Source: Burkholderiales bacterium (GTDB lineage: Bacteria > Pseudomonadota > Gammaproteobacteria > Burkholderiales > SG8-41). From it: a stretch of 64,000 nucleotides of DNA. Positions 9,333-16,795 of the stretch are shown here, one piece after another (the first letter of the stretch is position 1; each line of letters starts with the position of its first letter). Below the pieces are notes generated by a model, which saw only the letters and a program-made list of their open reading frames with translations, did no database searches and was not told the DNA's origin. The stretch spans positions 173,630-237,629 of the forward strand of contig JAIEPF010000021.1 in NCBI GenBank assembly GCA_019749945.1. The letters run 5' to 3'. Both the position numbers and the translations under genes were made by a program.

Positions 9333-10184
9333 TTATTTCAGGCTGAATCCCTGACGCCGGATGTAGGCGCCGAAATCGGCGCGTTCCGGCTCGGCATACT
9401 GTCGCGCCTTGTCTTCCGACCAGCCATAAAATTCCGCAACACCGAATGATTGGGTGCGGCGCTGTTTGCCGTAAGGATGATTGGCATGCCGCCGCTGATC
9501 GTAGGCATCCACCTGCTCGCGCAGCGCGCTTTCGTCGTAGCGGTTGGTATGCACCGTGACTTCCGGCGCCAGCCGCGGGCTGATGTGGCCCGGGTTCGCC
9601 GGATAACCCACGCACAGTCCTGCGAGCGGAAACACCCCTTCCGGCAGTTCCAGTTCGCGGCTGGTGGCATCAATGGCGTTGCGGATGGCACTGATCGGGC
9701 AGGTGCCGAGGCCGGCGGCTTCCGCGGCGCGGATAAAATTCATCATCACGATGCCGGCGTCCACCGCGGCATTCATGAAGTGATCGAGATGCTCATTGGC
9801 AAACGGTTTGCCGCGCCATTGGCCGATGTGGCGGATGCGGCGGTTGTTGCCGCAGAACACCAGAAACACCGGTGCCTCGAGGATCCACGCCATGTCCGGT
9901 ATCGCGGCGACGATGCGCTGGCGTTTGCCGGCATCGGTGATGTGGATGATGTCGGCCTGCTGCAGATCGCTTTTGGTCGGCGCCGACAGCGCGCAGGCAA
10001 AGAGCAGACGCAGCAACTCCGGTGGCACCGGATCCGGGCGGTAGCGGCGGATCGAACGATGTGCGGCGATCTGCGCCAGTTCCGCCACGCCTTGCTGATC
10101 CGGTGCGACGGGGAAATCGGCGCCAAAGCGGGTGTGCAGGGAGGAACGGATGGTGGTGGTAGGGTCTTTTTCTGCAGAGCTCAT
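9333..10184 (-). CDS. NfsA/FRP-type flavin nitroreductase
   Basis: A 283-residue FMN-dependent oxidoreductase. It starts the fold with HRSIRRYRPDPVPPELLRLL and SAPTKSDLQQADI, has the LGTCPISAIRN segment near the flavin phosphate, and GLCVGYPAN, all typical of the NfsA/FRP branch. Members reduce nitroaromatics, quinones or flavins with NAD(P)H in the cytoplasm; the natural substrate cannot be told. A single gene convergent with ffh (26-base gap). The C-terminal YGWSEDKARQYAEPERADF segment is an extension seen in FRP-like proteins. Its start region abuts an AT-rich repeated motif at 10191-10222. Confidence 0.85.
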   Translation of the reverse strand: MSSAEKDPTTTIRSSLHTRFGADFPVAPDQQGVAELAQIAAHRSIRRYRPDPVPPELLRLLFACALSAPTKSDLQQADIIHITDAGKRQRIVAAIPDMAWILEAPVFLVFCGNNRRIRHIGQWRGKPFANEHLDHFMNAAVDAGIVMMNFIRAAEAAGLGTCPISAIRNAIDATSRELELPEGVFPLAGLCVGYPANPGHISPRLAPEVTVHTNRYDESALREQVDAYDQRRHANHPYGKQRRTQSFGVAEFYGWSEDKARQYAEPERADFGAYIRRQGFSLK

Positions 10185-10190
10185 AAATAT

Positions 10191-10222
10191 CCTTAAAAAA
10201 CAATTACTTATAGTTTATTTTG
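10191..10222. repeat. AT-rich motif, copy A (AAACAATTACTTATAG)
   Basis: An AT-rich island in GC-rich DNA containing TTAAAAAACAATTACTTATA. Closely related stretches occur at 19181-19213, 27975-28003 (opposite strand), 42229-42262 and 54289-54317. It lies just upstream of the nitroreductase start and about 120 bases before rpsP. Function unknown; see findings. Confidence 0.5.
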
Positions 10223-10269
10223 GCTATGGAGCAAGCCTCGGAGCAAGCCTTGGCCTGCGATGACTCAGG

Positions 10270-10299
10270 TTGCGTCTGGTGAGAAAAATAGCGTAAAAT
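10270..10299 (+). promoter_or_regulatory. Candidate sigma70 promoter for rpsP-rimM-trmD-rplS
   Basis: TTGCGT at 10270-10275 and TAAAAT at 10294-10299 are separated by 18 bases and lie 38 bases before the rpsP start. This is a reasonable match to a housekeeping promoter and the position suits the ribosomal operon. It was chosen by eye and not scored. Confidence 0.4.
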
Positions 10300-10336
10300 C
10301 CGGCCCTTTCGACTTCTTCGGTCGCTGGGAATCCTC

Positions 10337-10591
10337 ATGGTAGTCATCCGTTTAGCTCGTGGCGGCGCCAAAAAGCGCCCGTTTTTCAATTTCGTTGTCG
10401 CCGATTCGCGCATGCCGCGCGACGGGCGCTTTATCGAGCGTCTGGGCTTCTACGACCCCAAGGCCCCGGAAGGCCGCGAACGCCTGCGCATCAATCGCGA
10501 GCGTCTCGACTTCTGGAAGGGCAAGGGTGCGTTACTGTCGGACACCGTCACCCGCCTCGTCAAGCAGGCCGGTGAACAAAAAGCCGCCTGA
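10337..10591 (+). CDS. rpsP: 30S ribosomal protein bS16
   Basis: An 84-residue ribosomal protein of the small subunit: [19 protein letters not shown], then [21 protein letters not shown], the bS16 signature. It is the first gene of the conserved rpsP-rimM-trmD-rplS operon and binds 16S rRNA during assembly of the 30S body. Length is normal for betaproteobacteria. The stop codon lies within the first copy of a 15-base tandem duplication that extends into rimM. Confidence 0.98.
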   Translation: MVVIRLARGGAKKRPFFNFVVADSRMPRDGRFIERLGFYDPKAPEGRERLRINRERLDFWKGKGALLSDTVTRLVKQAGEQKAA

Positions 10592-10618
10592 GCGGCTGGT
10601 GACTGAGCGGTTGGTGAC
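10589..10618 (+). repeat. 15-base tandem duplication at rpsP/rimM junction
   Basis: TGAGCGGCTGGTGAC at 10589-10603 is followed directly by TGAGCGGTTGGTGAC at 10604-10618, one mismatch. The first copy contains the rpsP stop codon and the pair encodes a repeated TERLV at the RimM N-terminus, creating several in-frame GTG/TTG start codons. Confidence 0.8.
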
Positions 10619-11114
10619 CATGGGGCGCATCGTTGCGCCCTACGGCATCAAGGGCTGGATCAAGATCCAGCCGTTTACACAGCAACAGCAGGGCCTGCTC
10701 GACTATCCGCGGTGGCAGGTGGGACGGGACGGCGAGTGGCAGCTGCGGACAGTGGAATTGGCCAAGGTGCATGGCGCCACGGTGATCGCGAAACTGGAAG
10801 GTATTGCCGACCGTGAGCAGGCTGCAGCGCTGCAAGGCATGCGGATCGCGGTGTCGCGGGATGATTTTCCGGCACCCGCGACGGATGAGTTTTACTGGGC
10901 CGACCTGGTCGGCCTGAAAGTGGTTAACGCAGCCGGTGTGACGCTGGGGATTGTGACCCGTGTCTTTGAAACCGGAGCGAATGACGTGCTGGTGGTGGAA
11001 GACAAGGTGGCAGCAAATCAGCGCGAACGGCTGCTGCCCTTCATCGCGCCGGTGATCCGGCAGGTGGATATTGCCGGCGGCACGATCATGGTGGATTGGG
11101 ATGCGGACTACTGA
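10599..11114 (+). CDS. rimM: 16S rRNA processing protein RimM
   Basis: A 171-residue (from GTG 10599) ribosome maturation factor that binds uS19 and assists 30S head assembly. The N-terminal beta barrel begins with [19 protein letters not shown], and the C-terminal PRC-barrel has [14 protein letters not shown] and [14 protein letters not shown]. Start choice is uncertain: GTG 10599, TTG 10611, GTG 10614 or ATG 10620. Relatives usually carry two to four residues before MGR, so an upstream GTG is likely. A 15-base duplication (10589-10618) created these alternatives. The stop overlaps the trmD start (TGATG). Confidence 0.93.
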   Translation: MTERLVTMGRIVAPYGIKGWIKIQPFTQQQQGLLDYPRWQVGRDGEWQLRTVELAKVHGATVIAKLEGIADREQAAALQGMRIAVSRDDFPAPATDEFYWADLVGLKVVNAAGVTLGIVTRVFETGANDVLVVEDKVAANQRERLLPFIAPVIRQVDIAGGTIMVDWDADY

Positions 11115-11893
11115 TGTTGCAGTTTGACGTGGTCACGTTGTTTCCGGCGATGTTTGACGCGGTGACCGAACTCGGTGTCACCGGGCGTGCGCGGGAACGC
11201 GGCTTGTACCAGTTTGTGGCGTGGAATCCGCGGGATTTTGCCGCCAACGTGCACCGTACCGTGGATGACCGGCCTTACGGCGGCGGTCCGGGGATGGTGA
11301 TGATGGCCGAGCCGCTGGGCAAGGCGCTGCAGGCGGCCTGTCAGCGGCAGCGAAGTGCTGGCGTGGAGCGGCCGCGGGTGGTGCATCTGACGCCGCAGGG
11401 CCGCTTGCTGGATCACGCCAAGGTGGTGGAACTGGCGCAGGAGCCGGGGCTGGTGCTGCTGGCGGGGCGTTACGAAGGTGTGGACGAACGCTTGATTGAG
11501 CAGCAGGTCGCCGAGGAAGTTTCGATCGGTGACTATGTATTGAGCGGCGGTGAACTGGCCGCAATGGTGCTGATGGACAGCGTGGTGCGGCAGTTGCCGG
11601 GAGCACTTGGTGACGCCGAGTCGGCAGAGCAGGACTCGTTTGTGAACGGCCTGCTCGATTGCCCGCACTACACTCGCCCGGAGAATTATGCGGGCATGCC
11701 GGTACCGCCGGTGCTGTTGTCGGGCAACCATGCGGCGATCACGCGCTGGCGGCTGAAGCAGTCGCTGGGGCGAACCTGGCAACGGCGGCCGGATTTGCTG
11801 GAACGCCGGCCGCTGACGCAGGAAGAACGGGTGTTGCTTGATGAATATCGCAGCGAGCAGCAAGGCGGTACGGTGCACGTCGGCAAGAATTAA
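11114..11893 (+). CDS. trmD: tRNA (guanine37-N1)-methyltransferase TrmD
   Basis: A 259-residue SPOUT methyltransferase that makes m1G37 in tRNAs and prevents frameshifting. Signatures: [14 protein letters not shown] at the start, [14 protein letters not shown], the knot segments [15 protein letters not shown] and [18 protein letters not shown]. The start ATG overlaps the rimM stop by one base, so translational coupling is expected. Length matches the family (about 250). Confidence 0.97.
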   Translation: MLQFDVVTLFPAMFDAVTELGVTGRARERGLYQFVAWNPRDFAANVHRTVDDRPYGGGPGMVMMAEPLGKALQAACQRQRSAGVERPRVVHLTPQGRLLDHAKVVELAQEPGLVLLAGRYEGVDERLIEQQVAEEVSIGDYVLSGGELAAMVLMDSVVRQLPGALGDAESAEQDSFVNGLLDCPHYTRPENYAGMPVPPVLLSGNHAAITRWRLKQSLGRTWQRRPDLLERRPLTQEERVLLDEYRSEQQGGTVHVGKN

Positions 11894-11941
11894 CCGCGGA
11901 CGCCATGGGGCGGACGCAGCAGGTTTTGAGGGAGCATGAGC

Positions 11942-12355
11942 ATGAACATCATTCAGCAGCTGGAGCAGGAAGAGATCAAACGCCTTGACCGCAAGGTGCC
12001 GGAATTCACCGCCGGCGACACGGTCATCGTCAACGTCAACGTGGTCGAAGGCGAGCGCAAGCGCGTGCAGGCCTACGAAGGCGTGGTGATCGCCAGGCGC
12101 AATCGCGGCATCAACTCCTCGTTCATCGTGCGCAAGGTGTCGTCCGGAGAGGGTGTCGAGCGGACATTCCAGACCTACTCGCCGGGGATTGCCAGCATCG
12201 AAGTCAAACGTCGCGGCGACGTCGGCCGGGCCAAGCTTTACTACCTGCGCGGCCTTTCAGGCAAGGCGGCGCGTATCAAGGAAAAACTGACGGGCAATGC
12301 CGCTGTTGCCGAAGCTGTCGCGGAAGCGGCACCGGAAGCGCCGGCCGAGAAATAA
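11942..12355 (+). CDS. rplS: 50S ribosomal protein bL19
   Basis: A 137-residue protein at the 30S-50S interface. It begins [20 protein letters not shown] and carries [20 protein letters not shown] and [11 protein letters not shown], the bL19 signature. ATG 11942 is preferred over ATG 11936 because the GGGAG ribosome site at 11930-11934 is only one base from the upstream ATG. The C-terminus has an Ala/Glu-rich tail ([17 protein letters not shown]) seen in betaproteobacterial copies. It closes the operon and is followed by a terminator. Confidence 0.97.
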   Translation: MNIIQQLEQEEIKRLDRKVPEFTAGDTVIVNVNVVEGERKRVQAYEGVVIARRNRGINSSFIVRKVSSGEGVERTFQTYSPGIASIEVKRRGDVGRAKLYYLRGLSGKAARIKEKLTGNAAVAEAVAEAAPEAPAEK

Positions 12356-12372
12356 TCCGGTACATTTCCGAA

Positions 12373-12396
12373 AAGGCGGCTGCGGCCGCCTTTTTT
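12373..12396 (+). terminator. Rho-independent terminator after rplS
   Basis: An 8-base-pair stem (AAGGCGGC / GCCGCCTT) with a TGCG loop is followed by TTTTTTGTTTTT. It lies 18 bases after the rplS stop and should end the rpsP operon. Confidence 0.9.
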
Positions 12397-12445
12397 GTTT
12401 TTCCGCGCACTGCGTCCCTCAGGTGGTGCCCGTTACAATAGTTGC

Positions 12446-14242
12446 ATGTCCGCACTGCGACATCTGGTCATTGCTTTATTGCTTCCGGCGGTTTTTGCCG
12501 CCGCGTACGCTGCCGAAGGGCCGGCCGGGCTCGATATCACGCGCAGCCTGGCACAGGCCGGCGCCGTACAGCTGGCGTTGCGCCGCATTGACGCACTTCA
12601 ACCGCAGGATGCTGCTGCGCCGCCGCCCAAGGGCACTTCCTCCGCGACCTGGGCGGAATGGGAAAAACTTCGACTGCAATTGCTGGCGCGCCTGGGTCGT
12701 AATGATGAATTACTGCAGCGCGCGGGCGCCTTGCCCGCCGCAGTGCCCGCAGGCGCTCGCGCCGGACTGCATGTTGTGGCTGCGCAGGCCGCGCTTGCAC
12801 TCGGCCGGCCGGCCCTCGCCCGCGACTACGCCGGCCGCGCGTTGTGGACGCCCGGACTGGATGCCGCTGGGTTGCGCGAACTGCGCCTGCTGGTGATCCG
12901 CAGTTACGTTCGCGATGCCTCCGCCGAGGGGACTTCCTTCGGGGCGCCCCCCAAGGGGACTTCCTTCGGGGCGCGCGGCGATGATGCCTACCGCAGCATG
13001 CTGCGCTTCGAGCAGGACTATCGGCCGCTGGATGCCGTGACCGCAGGCGTTTTTGTCGACGCCTTGCTCGACCTCAAGCTGGCGCGCGAAGCCCTGGCCT
13101 GGCTGAATCTGCTGGAGGAGCGCGGCCCGGCGAAATTGCGCCTGCGCCTGCATACCGGTGTGGTCACGCCGCAGGAAGCGGTGACGCAGGCGCGAACGGC
13201 ACTGGGCCGCAGTGAAGACCCGGCGTGGTGGCGCATTGTGCTCGAAGCCGCGGATCGTCAGAACAACGGCGCCTTGCGCATCACCGCGCTGGAACAGTTG
13301 CTTGAAACAAAAACACGAGCCCTTGCAGAAAGCCCGGATGTCGAAGCAGCCGGGTTGTGGCAAACCTACGCTGAACATGCCCGTCTGGCGGCCAATACCC
13401 ATCATCTGCTCGCCGGTGATGACGCGAACTGGCTGGAGTTCGCGCTGCGCCGGCGCGCGGCCGAACCGGCGGAGGCCCGCGCTTATCTGGCTTATTTGCT
13501 ACGCCATGCGCAGGATGCCAAAGTGCGGCAGAACGCGCAGGTGCAGCTGGCCGCGGATTTTGCCGCAGCAAAATTGCCGCGCACCGGCTTGCGCCTGTTC
13601 GGCGCCTGGCCGGCGGATGCGGGTGTACTGGTCGCAGCGACCCGGCATACGCTGGGCATGTTGGCTGAAACCGCGGGGGATCCTGCGCGCGCGCTGCAGT
13701 ACTGGCAGGGCCTGCCCGTCCCGGACAATATGCCGGCGGCGGTGTGGCGTCTGCGGCTGTCGGCGCTGGCGCTGCGCGCCGGCCGTCCGGACGCTGCAGC
13801 CGATATCGCGCGGGCGCTGGCTGCGGAGCAGTTGGTGATTCCCGCATTGCAATTGCCGGAATGGATCGCCCTGGCGCAGCAGTTGAACGACCATGGCTTG
13901 CATGAAGCGGCACGGGCCTTGTTTGAACGCGTGTTGCCGCATGCCGGTGCCGCGCAGGCGCGCCTTGTACTGTCCGGCATCGCGCAAAGCCATGAAGGGG
14001 GAGGCCAGCCCTTGCAAACGGCGGATTTTTACCTGCGCTCGGCACTGGCCGCGTCGAAGGAGGTCCCCCCGGGGGACGCGCCCGCGACGGATGCCGCGGC
14101 AACGAAGGCGCGCCTGAAGGCGGGGTTCAGCCTGGCGCGCGCCGGCCTGCACGAGGATGCGAAGGCGCAGTTCGAATGGCTGCTGAAAAACGCCAATGAT
14201 CCCGCGCAGATCGCGGTGGCGCGGCGCGAGTTGGGGTTTTAA
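12446..14242 (+). CDS. Exported helical-repeat (TPR-like) protein, function unknown
   Basis: A 598-residue protein with a signal peptide (MSALRHLVIALLLPAVFAAAYA) and a long Ala/Leu/Arg-rich mature part reading as stacked helical hairpins (for example LARLGRNDELLQRAGAL, ALSLGRPALARDYAG-like and LKAGFSLARAGLHEDAKAQFEWLL), so a periplasmic TPR/SEL1-like scaffold is likely. No catalytic motif was seen. The coding sequence contains an in-frame 27-base tandem repeat (12928-12974) encoding GTSFGAPPK-GTSFGARGD, which looks inserted, plus a related PPKGTSSA at about 12625. ATG 12446 is chosen since it opens the signal peptide. A single gene after the rplS terminator. Confidence 0.6.
   Translation: MSALRHLVIALLLPAVFAAAYAAEGPAGLDITRSLAQAGAVQLALRRIDALQPQDAAAPPPKGTSSATWAEWEKLRLQLLARLGRNDELLQRAGALPAAVPAGARAGLHVVAAQAALALGRPALARDYAGRALWTPGLDAAGLRELRLLVIRSYVRDASAEGTSFGAPPKGTSFGARGDDAYRSMLRFEQDYRPLDAVTAGVFVDALLDLKLAREALAWLNLLEERGPAKLRLRLHTGVVTPQEAVTQARTALGRSEDPAWWRIVLEAADRQNNGALRITALEQLLETKTRALAESPDVEAAGLWQTYAEHARLAANTHHLLAGDDANWLEFALRRRAAEPAEARAYLAYLLRHAQDAKVRQNAQVQLAADFAAAKLPRTGLRLFGAWPADAGVLVAATRHTLGMLAETAGDPARALQYWQGLPVPDNMPAAVWRLRLSALALRAGRPDAAADIARALAAEQLVIPALQLPEWIALAQQLNDHGLHEAARALFERVLPHAGAAQARLVLSGIAQSHEGGGQPLQTADFYLRSALAASKEVPPGDAPATDAAATKARLKAGFSLARAGLHEDAKAQFEWLLKNANDPAQIAVARRELGF
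12928..12974 (+). repeat. Two 20-base direct repeats inside a coding region
   Basis: GGGGACTTCCTTCGGGGCGC occurs at 12928-12947 and again at 12955-12974, a 27-base (nine-codon) period. The spacer CCCCCAA makes the unit partly palindromic (CCCCAAGGGG). The repeat keeps the reading frame and adds a Gly/Pro-rich loop. Confidence 0.85.
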
Positions 14243-14255
14243 GCCGGTCGCGCCC

Positions 14256-15029
14256 TCAGCGCGCCGCGGTTTTCCACAAATCGCTGAGGTATTCGTGGTC
14301 TGCGCTGTTGATCCAGCTCCGCCGGTATTCCACCGGCGAATCGTTATAGGTGTAGGCCACGCGGCGGATGTGCAGCGCCGGCTGGTTGGCGCGCATGCCG
14401 AGGATCGCGGCGACGTCCGCAGGAGGGTGCGCCGCCGACAGGCGCTCGCTGATGCGCACGACATTGACGCCATACCGCGCCTGATAAAGACCGTAAATCG
14501 TCCCTTCGCGGTTGCGAAAGGTATTTTCATCGATGCGCGTGAAGCGCTCCGCCGATACCGTGATGTCGTCCAGCACCACCGGTTTGCCGGCCAGTTTCAG
14601 CAGGTTGCGCACCCGCGCGACGCGGCTGCCGCGGGGTATGCCGAGTTGCGCTTCGTCATCGGCGCCGGCGCGTTCGCGGCTGAATGACAGCAGTTCCGAT
14701 ACCGGGAATTCCTGGCTGCCGTCCTTGCCGACGATGTGGAAAAAATAAAACAGCGTGCGGTCTTCGGTGTGCGCGGCGACAAAAGTGCCGCGCCCCTGCT
14801 GGCGCACCAGGATGCGCCCGGCGACCAGTTCATCGATGGCGCGGCGGATGGTGCCGATGGAGACCTTGAAATCGGCGGCGAGCTTGGCCTCGCTGGGGAT
14901 GGCTTCGCCCGGCTTCCAGTCGCCTGCGGCCAGCGCGCGCGTGATGCGCCACTGCACTTCGCGGTAAAGTGTGGTGGCGGTCGGATTGCCGGCGGCAAGG
15001 GTGTCGGTTTTGGGGATATGGACGGCCAT
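14256..15029 (-). CDS. GntR/HutC-family transcriptional regulator
   Basis: A 257-residue regulator. Residues about 20-85 are the GntR winged helix (LYREVQWRITRALAAGDWKPGEAIPS, LAADFKVSIGTIRRAIDELVAGRIL, RQQGRGTFVA). Residues about 105-245 are a UTRA effector domain (GSRVARVRNLLKLAGKPVVLDDITVSAERF), which places it in the HutC subfamily and predicts binding of a small carboxylate or sugar-like ligand. ATG 15029 is the start; longer in-frame extensions run into the intergenic promoter region. It is divergent from the suyA-like gene 152 bases away and is the obvious candidate to control that cluster. Confidence 0.88.
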   Translation of the reverse strand: MAVHIPKTDTLAAGNPTATTLYREVQWRITRALAAGDWKPGEAIPSEAKLAADFKVSIGTIRRAIDELVAGRILVRQQGRGTFVAAHTEDRTLFYFFHIVGKDGSQEFPVSELLSFSRERAGADDEAQLGIPRGSRVARVRNLLKLAGKPVVLDDITVSAERFTRIDENTFRNREGTIYGLYQARYGVNVVRISERLSAAHPPADVAAILGMRANQPALHIRRVAYTYNDSPVEYRRSWINSADHEYLSDLWKTAAR

Positions 15030-15074
15030 AAGCGCTGGGCGGCAGTCTAACACGTAACCGCATAATTCATATAG

Positions 15075-15088
15075 GTCATCTAGTTGAC
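15075..15088. promoter_or_regulatory. Candidate GntR operator palindrome
   Basis: GTCATCTAGTTGAC is a near-perfect inverted repeat (12 of 14 positions symmetric, centre CTAG) in the divergent intergenic region, 46 bases from the regulator start and 94 from the suyA-like start. GntR regulators usually bind short palindromes in such positions. Assignment is by eye. Confidence 0.4.
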
Positions 15089-15181
15089 TTGCCGAAACCA
15101 TGGCAGGTAGCATGACCAACCCTGCAGCATCGTTTTTCCCGTATCTTTTTTCACCCGCACCGCGTTCATCCAGGAGGCGCA

Positions 15182-15463
15182 ATGATTCACATATTGGTAC
15201 ATGACAAGAAAGACACGGTCGGCGTGGCCGTCATCGAAGGCATCAAGGCCGGACAGGAAATGATCGGCTGGGTCATGGAAGACGACTCCACGATCAAGGT
15301 CAAGGCGCTCAACGACATCCCGATCGGCCACAAGGCGGCGCTGCGCGACATCAAGAAGGGCGACACCATCATCAAATACGGATTCGACATCGGCAAGGCC
15401 GTGGCCGACATCAAGGTCGGCGAGCACGCCCACGTGCACAACATCAAAACGAAGCGCTGGTAA
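15182..15463 (+). CDS. SuyA/UxaA-N-like small subunit (SAF domain)
   Basis: A 93-residue SAF-domain protein matching the small subunit of sulfolactate sulfo-lyase (SuyA) and the N-terminal part of altronate/galactarate dehydratases. The features HDKKDTVGVAVIEGIKAGQE, DIPIGHKAALRDIKKGD, IIKYGFDIGKA and EHAHVHNIKTKRW are characteristic; the HVHN motif is typical of this domain. It should pair with the large subunit encoded 77 bases downstream. A strong AGGAGG lies before the ATG. First gene of the catabolic cluster and divergent from the GntR gene. Confidence 0.85.
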   Translation: MIHILVHDKKDTVGVAVIEGIKAGQEMIGWVMEDDSTIKVKALNDIPIGHKAALRDIKKGDTIIKYGFDIGKAVADIKVGEHAHVHNIKTKRW

Positions 15464-15539
15464 AAGCAGCCGGTAAAAATCGGCTGGTAAGTGTTTCGGG
15501 GTTACCCGTTCACTCGTTCACTATTCACGAGGTTAAAAA

Positions 15540-16709
15540 ATGATCAACAGCAAAACCACATTCATGGGCTACCGCCGCGAAAACGGCCGCGTCGGCGTCC
15601 GCAACCACGTCATCATCCTGCCGGTGGACGACCTGTCGAACGCCGCCGCCGAGGCTGTCGCCAACAACGTCAAGGGCGCGATTGCGATTCCGCATCCCTA
15701 TGGCCGGCTGCAGTTCGGCGCCGACCTCGACCTGCATTTCCGCACCATCATCGGCGCGGGCGCCAATCCCAATGTCGCCGCCGTGGTGGTGATCTGCATT
15801 GAAGAAGGCTGGGCCAAAAAAGTCGTCGACGGCATTGCCAAGACCGGCAAGCCGGTCACCGGCTTCGGCATCGAAATGCATGGCGACCACGACACCATCA
15901 TGCGCGCCTCCAAAGTGGCCAAGGAATATGTGCAATGGGCGTCGGAACTGCAGCGCGTGGAGTGCCCGATCAGCGACCTGTGGGTGTCGACCAAGTGCGG
16001 CGAATCCGACACCACCTCGGGCTGCGGCTCCAACCCGACCGTCGGCAGCGCCTTCGACAAACTCGAACCGCTGGGTGTGACCATGTGTTTCGGTGAAACC
16101 ACCGAGATCACCGGCGGCGAGAACATCGTGGCCGACCGCTGCGCAACCCCCGAAGTGCGGGCGCAGTTCATGAAAATGTTTGATCGTTACCAGGCCATCA
16201 TCGAGAAAAACAAAACCAGCGATCTTTCCGATTCGCAGCCGACCAAGGGCAACATCGCCGGCGGCCTGACCACGATCGAGGAAAAAGCGCTGGGCAACAT
16301 CCAGAAAATCGGCAAGAAGTGCAAGGTCATCGGCGTGCTCGACAAGGCCGAGGAGCCGACCAAACCCGGCCTGTGGTTCATGGATTCGTCCTCGGCTGCG
16401 GCGGAAATGGTCACGCTGTGCGCCGCCTCCGGTTATGTCGTGCACCTGTTCCCGACCGGGCAGGGCAATGTCATCGGCAATCCGATCGTGCCGGTGGTCA
16501 AGCTCACCGCGAATCCGCGCACCGTGCGCACCATGAGCGAACACGTCGATTACGACTGCTCGGGCCTGCTGCAGCGGGAGAAAAACCTCGACCAGACCGG
16601 CGACGAGCTGATCGAAGTCATGCTGCGCACCTGCAACGGCAGGTTGACCGCCGCTGAAGCGCTGGGCCATCGCGAGTTTGTGCTGACGCGGCTGTACGAA
16701 AGCGCTTAA
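15540..16709 (+). CDS. SuyB/UxaA-C-like large subunit, probable sulfolactate sulfo-lyase or hydroxyacid dehydratase
   Basis: A 389-residue UxaA-family lyase. The opening [22 protein letters not shown], the [59 protein letters not shown] and [13 protein letters not shown] segments agree with my recollection of SuyB (R-sulfolactate sulfo-lyase beta subunit), which releases sulfite and pyruvate from R-sulfolactate. Altronate and galactarate dehydratases share the fold, so substrate is not certain. Conserved cysteines (TKCGES, SGCGS) could bind the metal centre. A 10-base-pair hairpin lies directly after the stop. Confidence 0.82.
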   Translation: MINSKTTFMGYRRENGRVGVRNHVIILPVDDLSNAAAEAVANNVKGAIAIPHPYGRLQFGADLDLHFRTIIGAGANPNVAAVVVICIEEGWAKKVVDGIAKTGKPVTGFGIEMHGDHDTIMRASKVAKEYVQWASELQRVECPISDLWVSTKCGESDTTSGCGSNPTVGSAFDKLEPLGVTMCFGETTEITGGENIVADRCATPEVRAQFMKMFDRYQAIIEKNKTSDLSDSQPTKGNIAGGLTTIEEKALGNIQKIGKKCKVIGVLDKAEEPTKPGLWFMDSSSAAAEMVTLCAASGYVVHLFPTGQGNVIGNPIVPVVKLTANPRTVRTMSEHVDYDCSGLLQREKNLDQTGDELIEVMLRTCNGRLTAAEALGHREFVLTRLYESA

Positions 16710-16733
16710 GCAAGATCAGTTTGTTTGAATCAC

Positions 16734-16760
16734 CCCGCATGGCTCTGTCGGCCATGCGGG
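16734..16760. terminator. Perfect 10-bp hairpin between suyB-like and ThDP genes
   Basis: CCCGCATGGC and GCCATGCGGG form a perfect 10-base-pair stem with a seven-base loop, followed only by CGTTTC, so the U tract is weak. It could be a leaky terminator, an attenuator or an mRNA stabiliser that sets the ratio between the lyase genes and the rest of the cluster. Confidence 0.5.
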
Positions 16761-16795
16761 CGTTTCACCGTAATCGCTGAAACCCGCACAAGATC

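Noticed and set aside
7789..9615. 608-residue antisense frame over ffh
   Set aside because: Shadow frame; ffh on the other strand is unmistakable.
14056..14084. Second palindromic GGTCCCCCCGGGGGAC-type element as a terminator
   Set aside because: It lies well inside an open coding frame and has no U tract.
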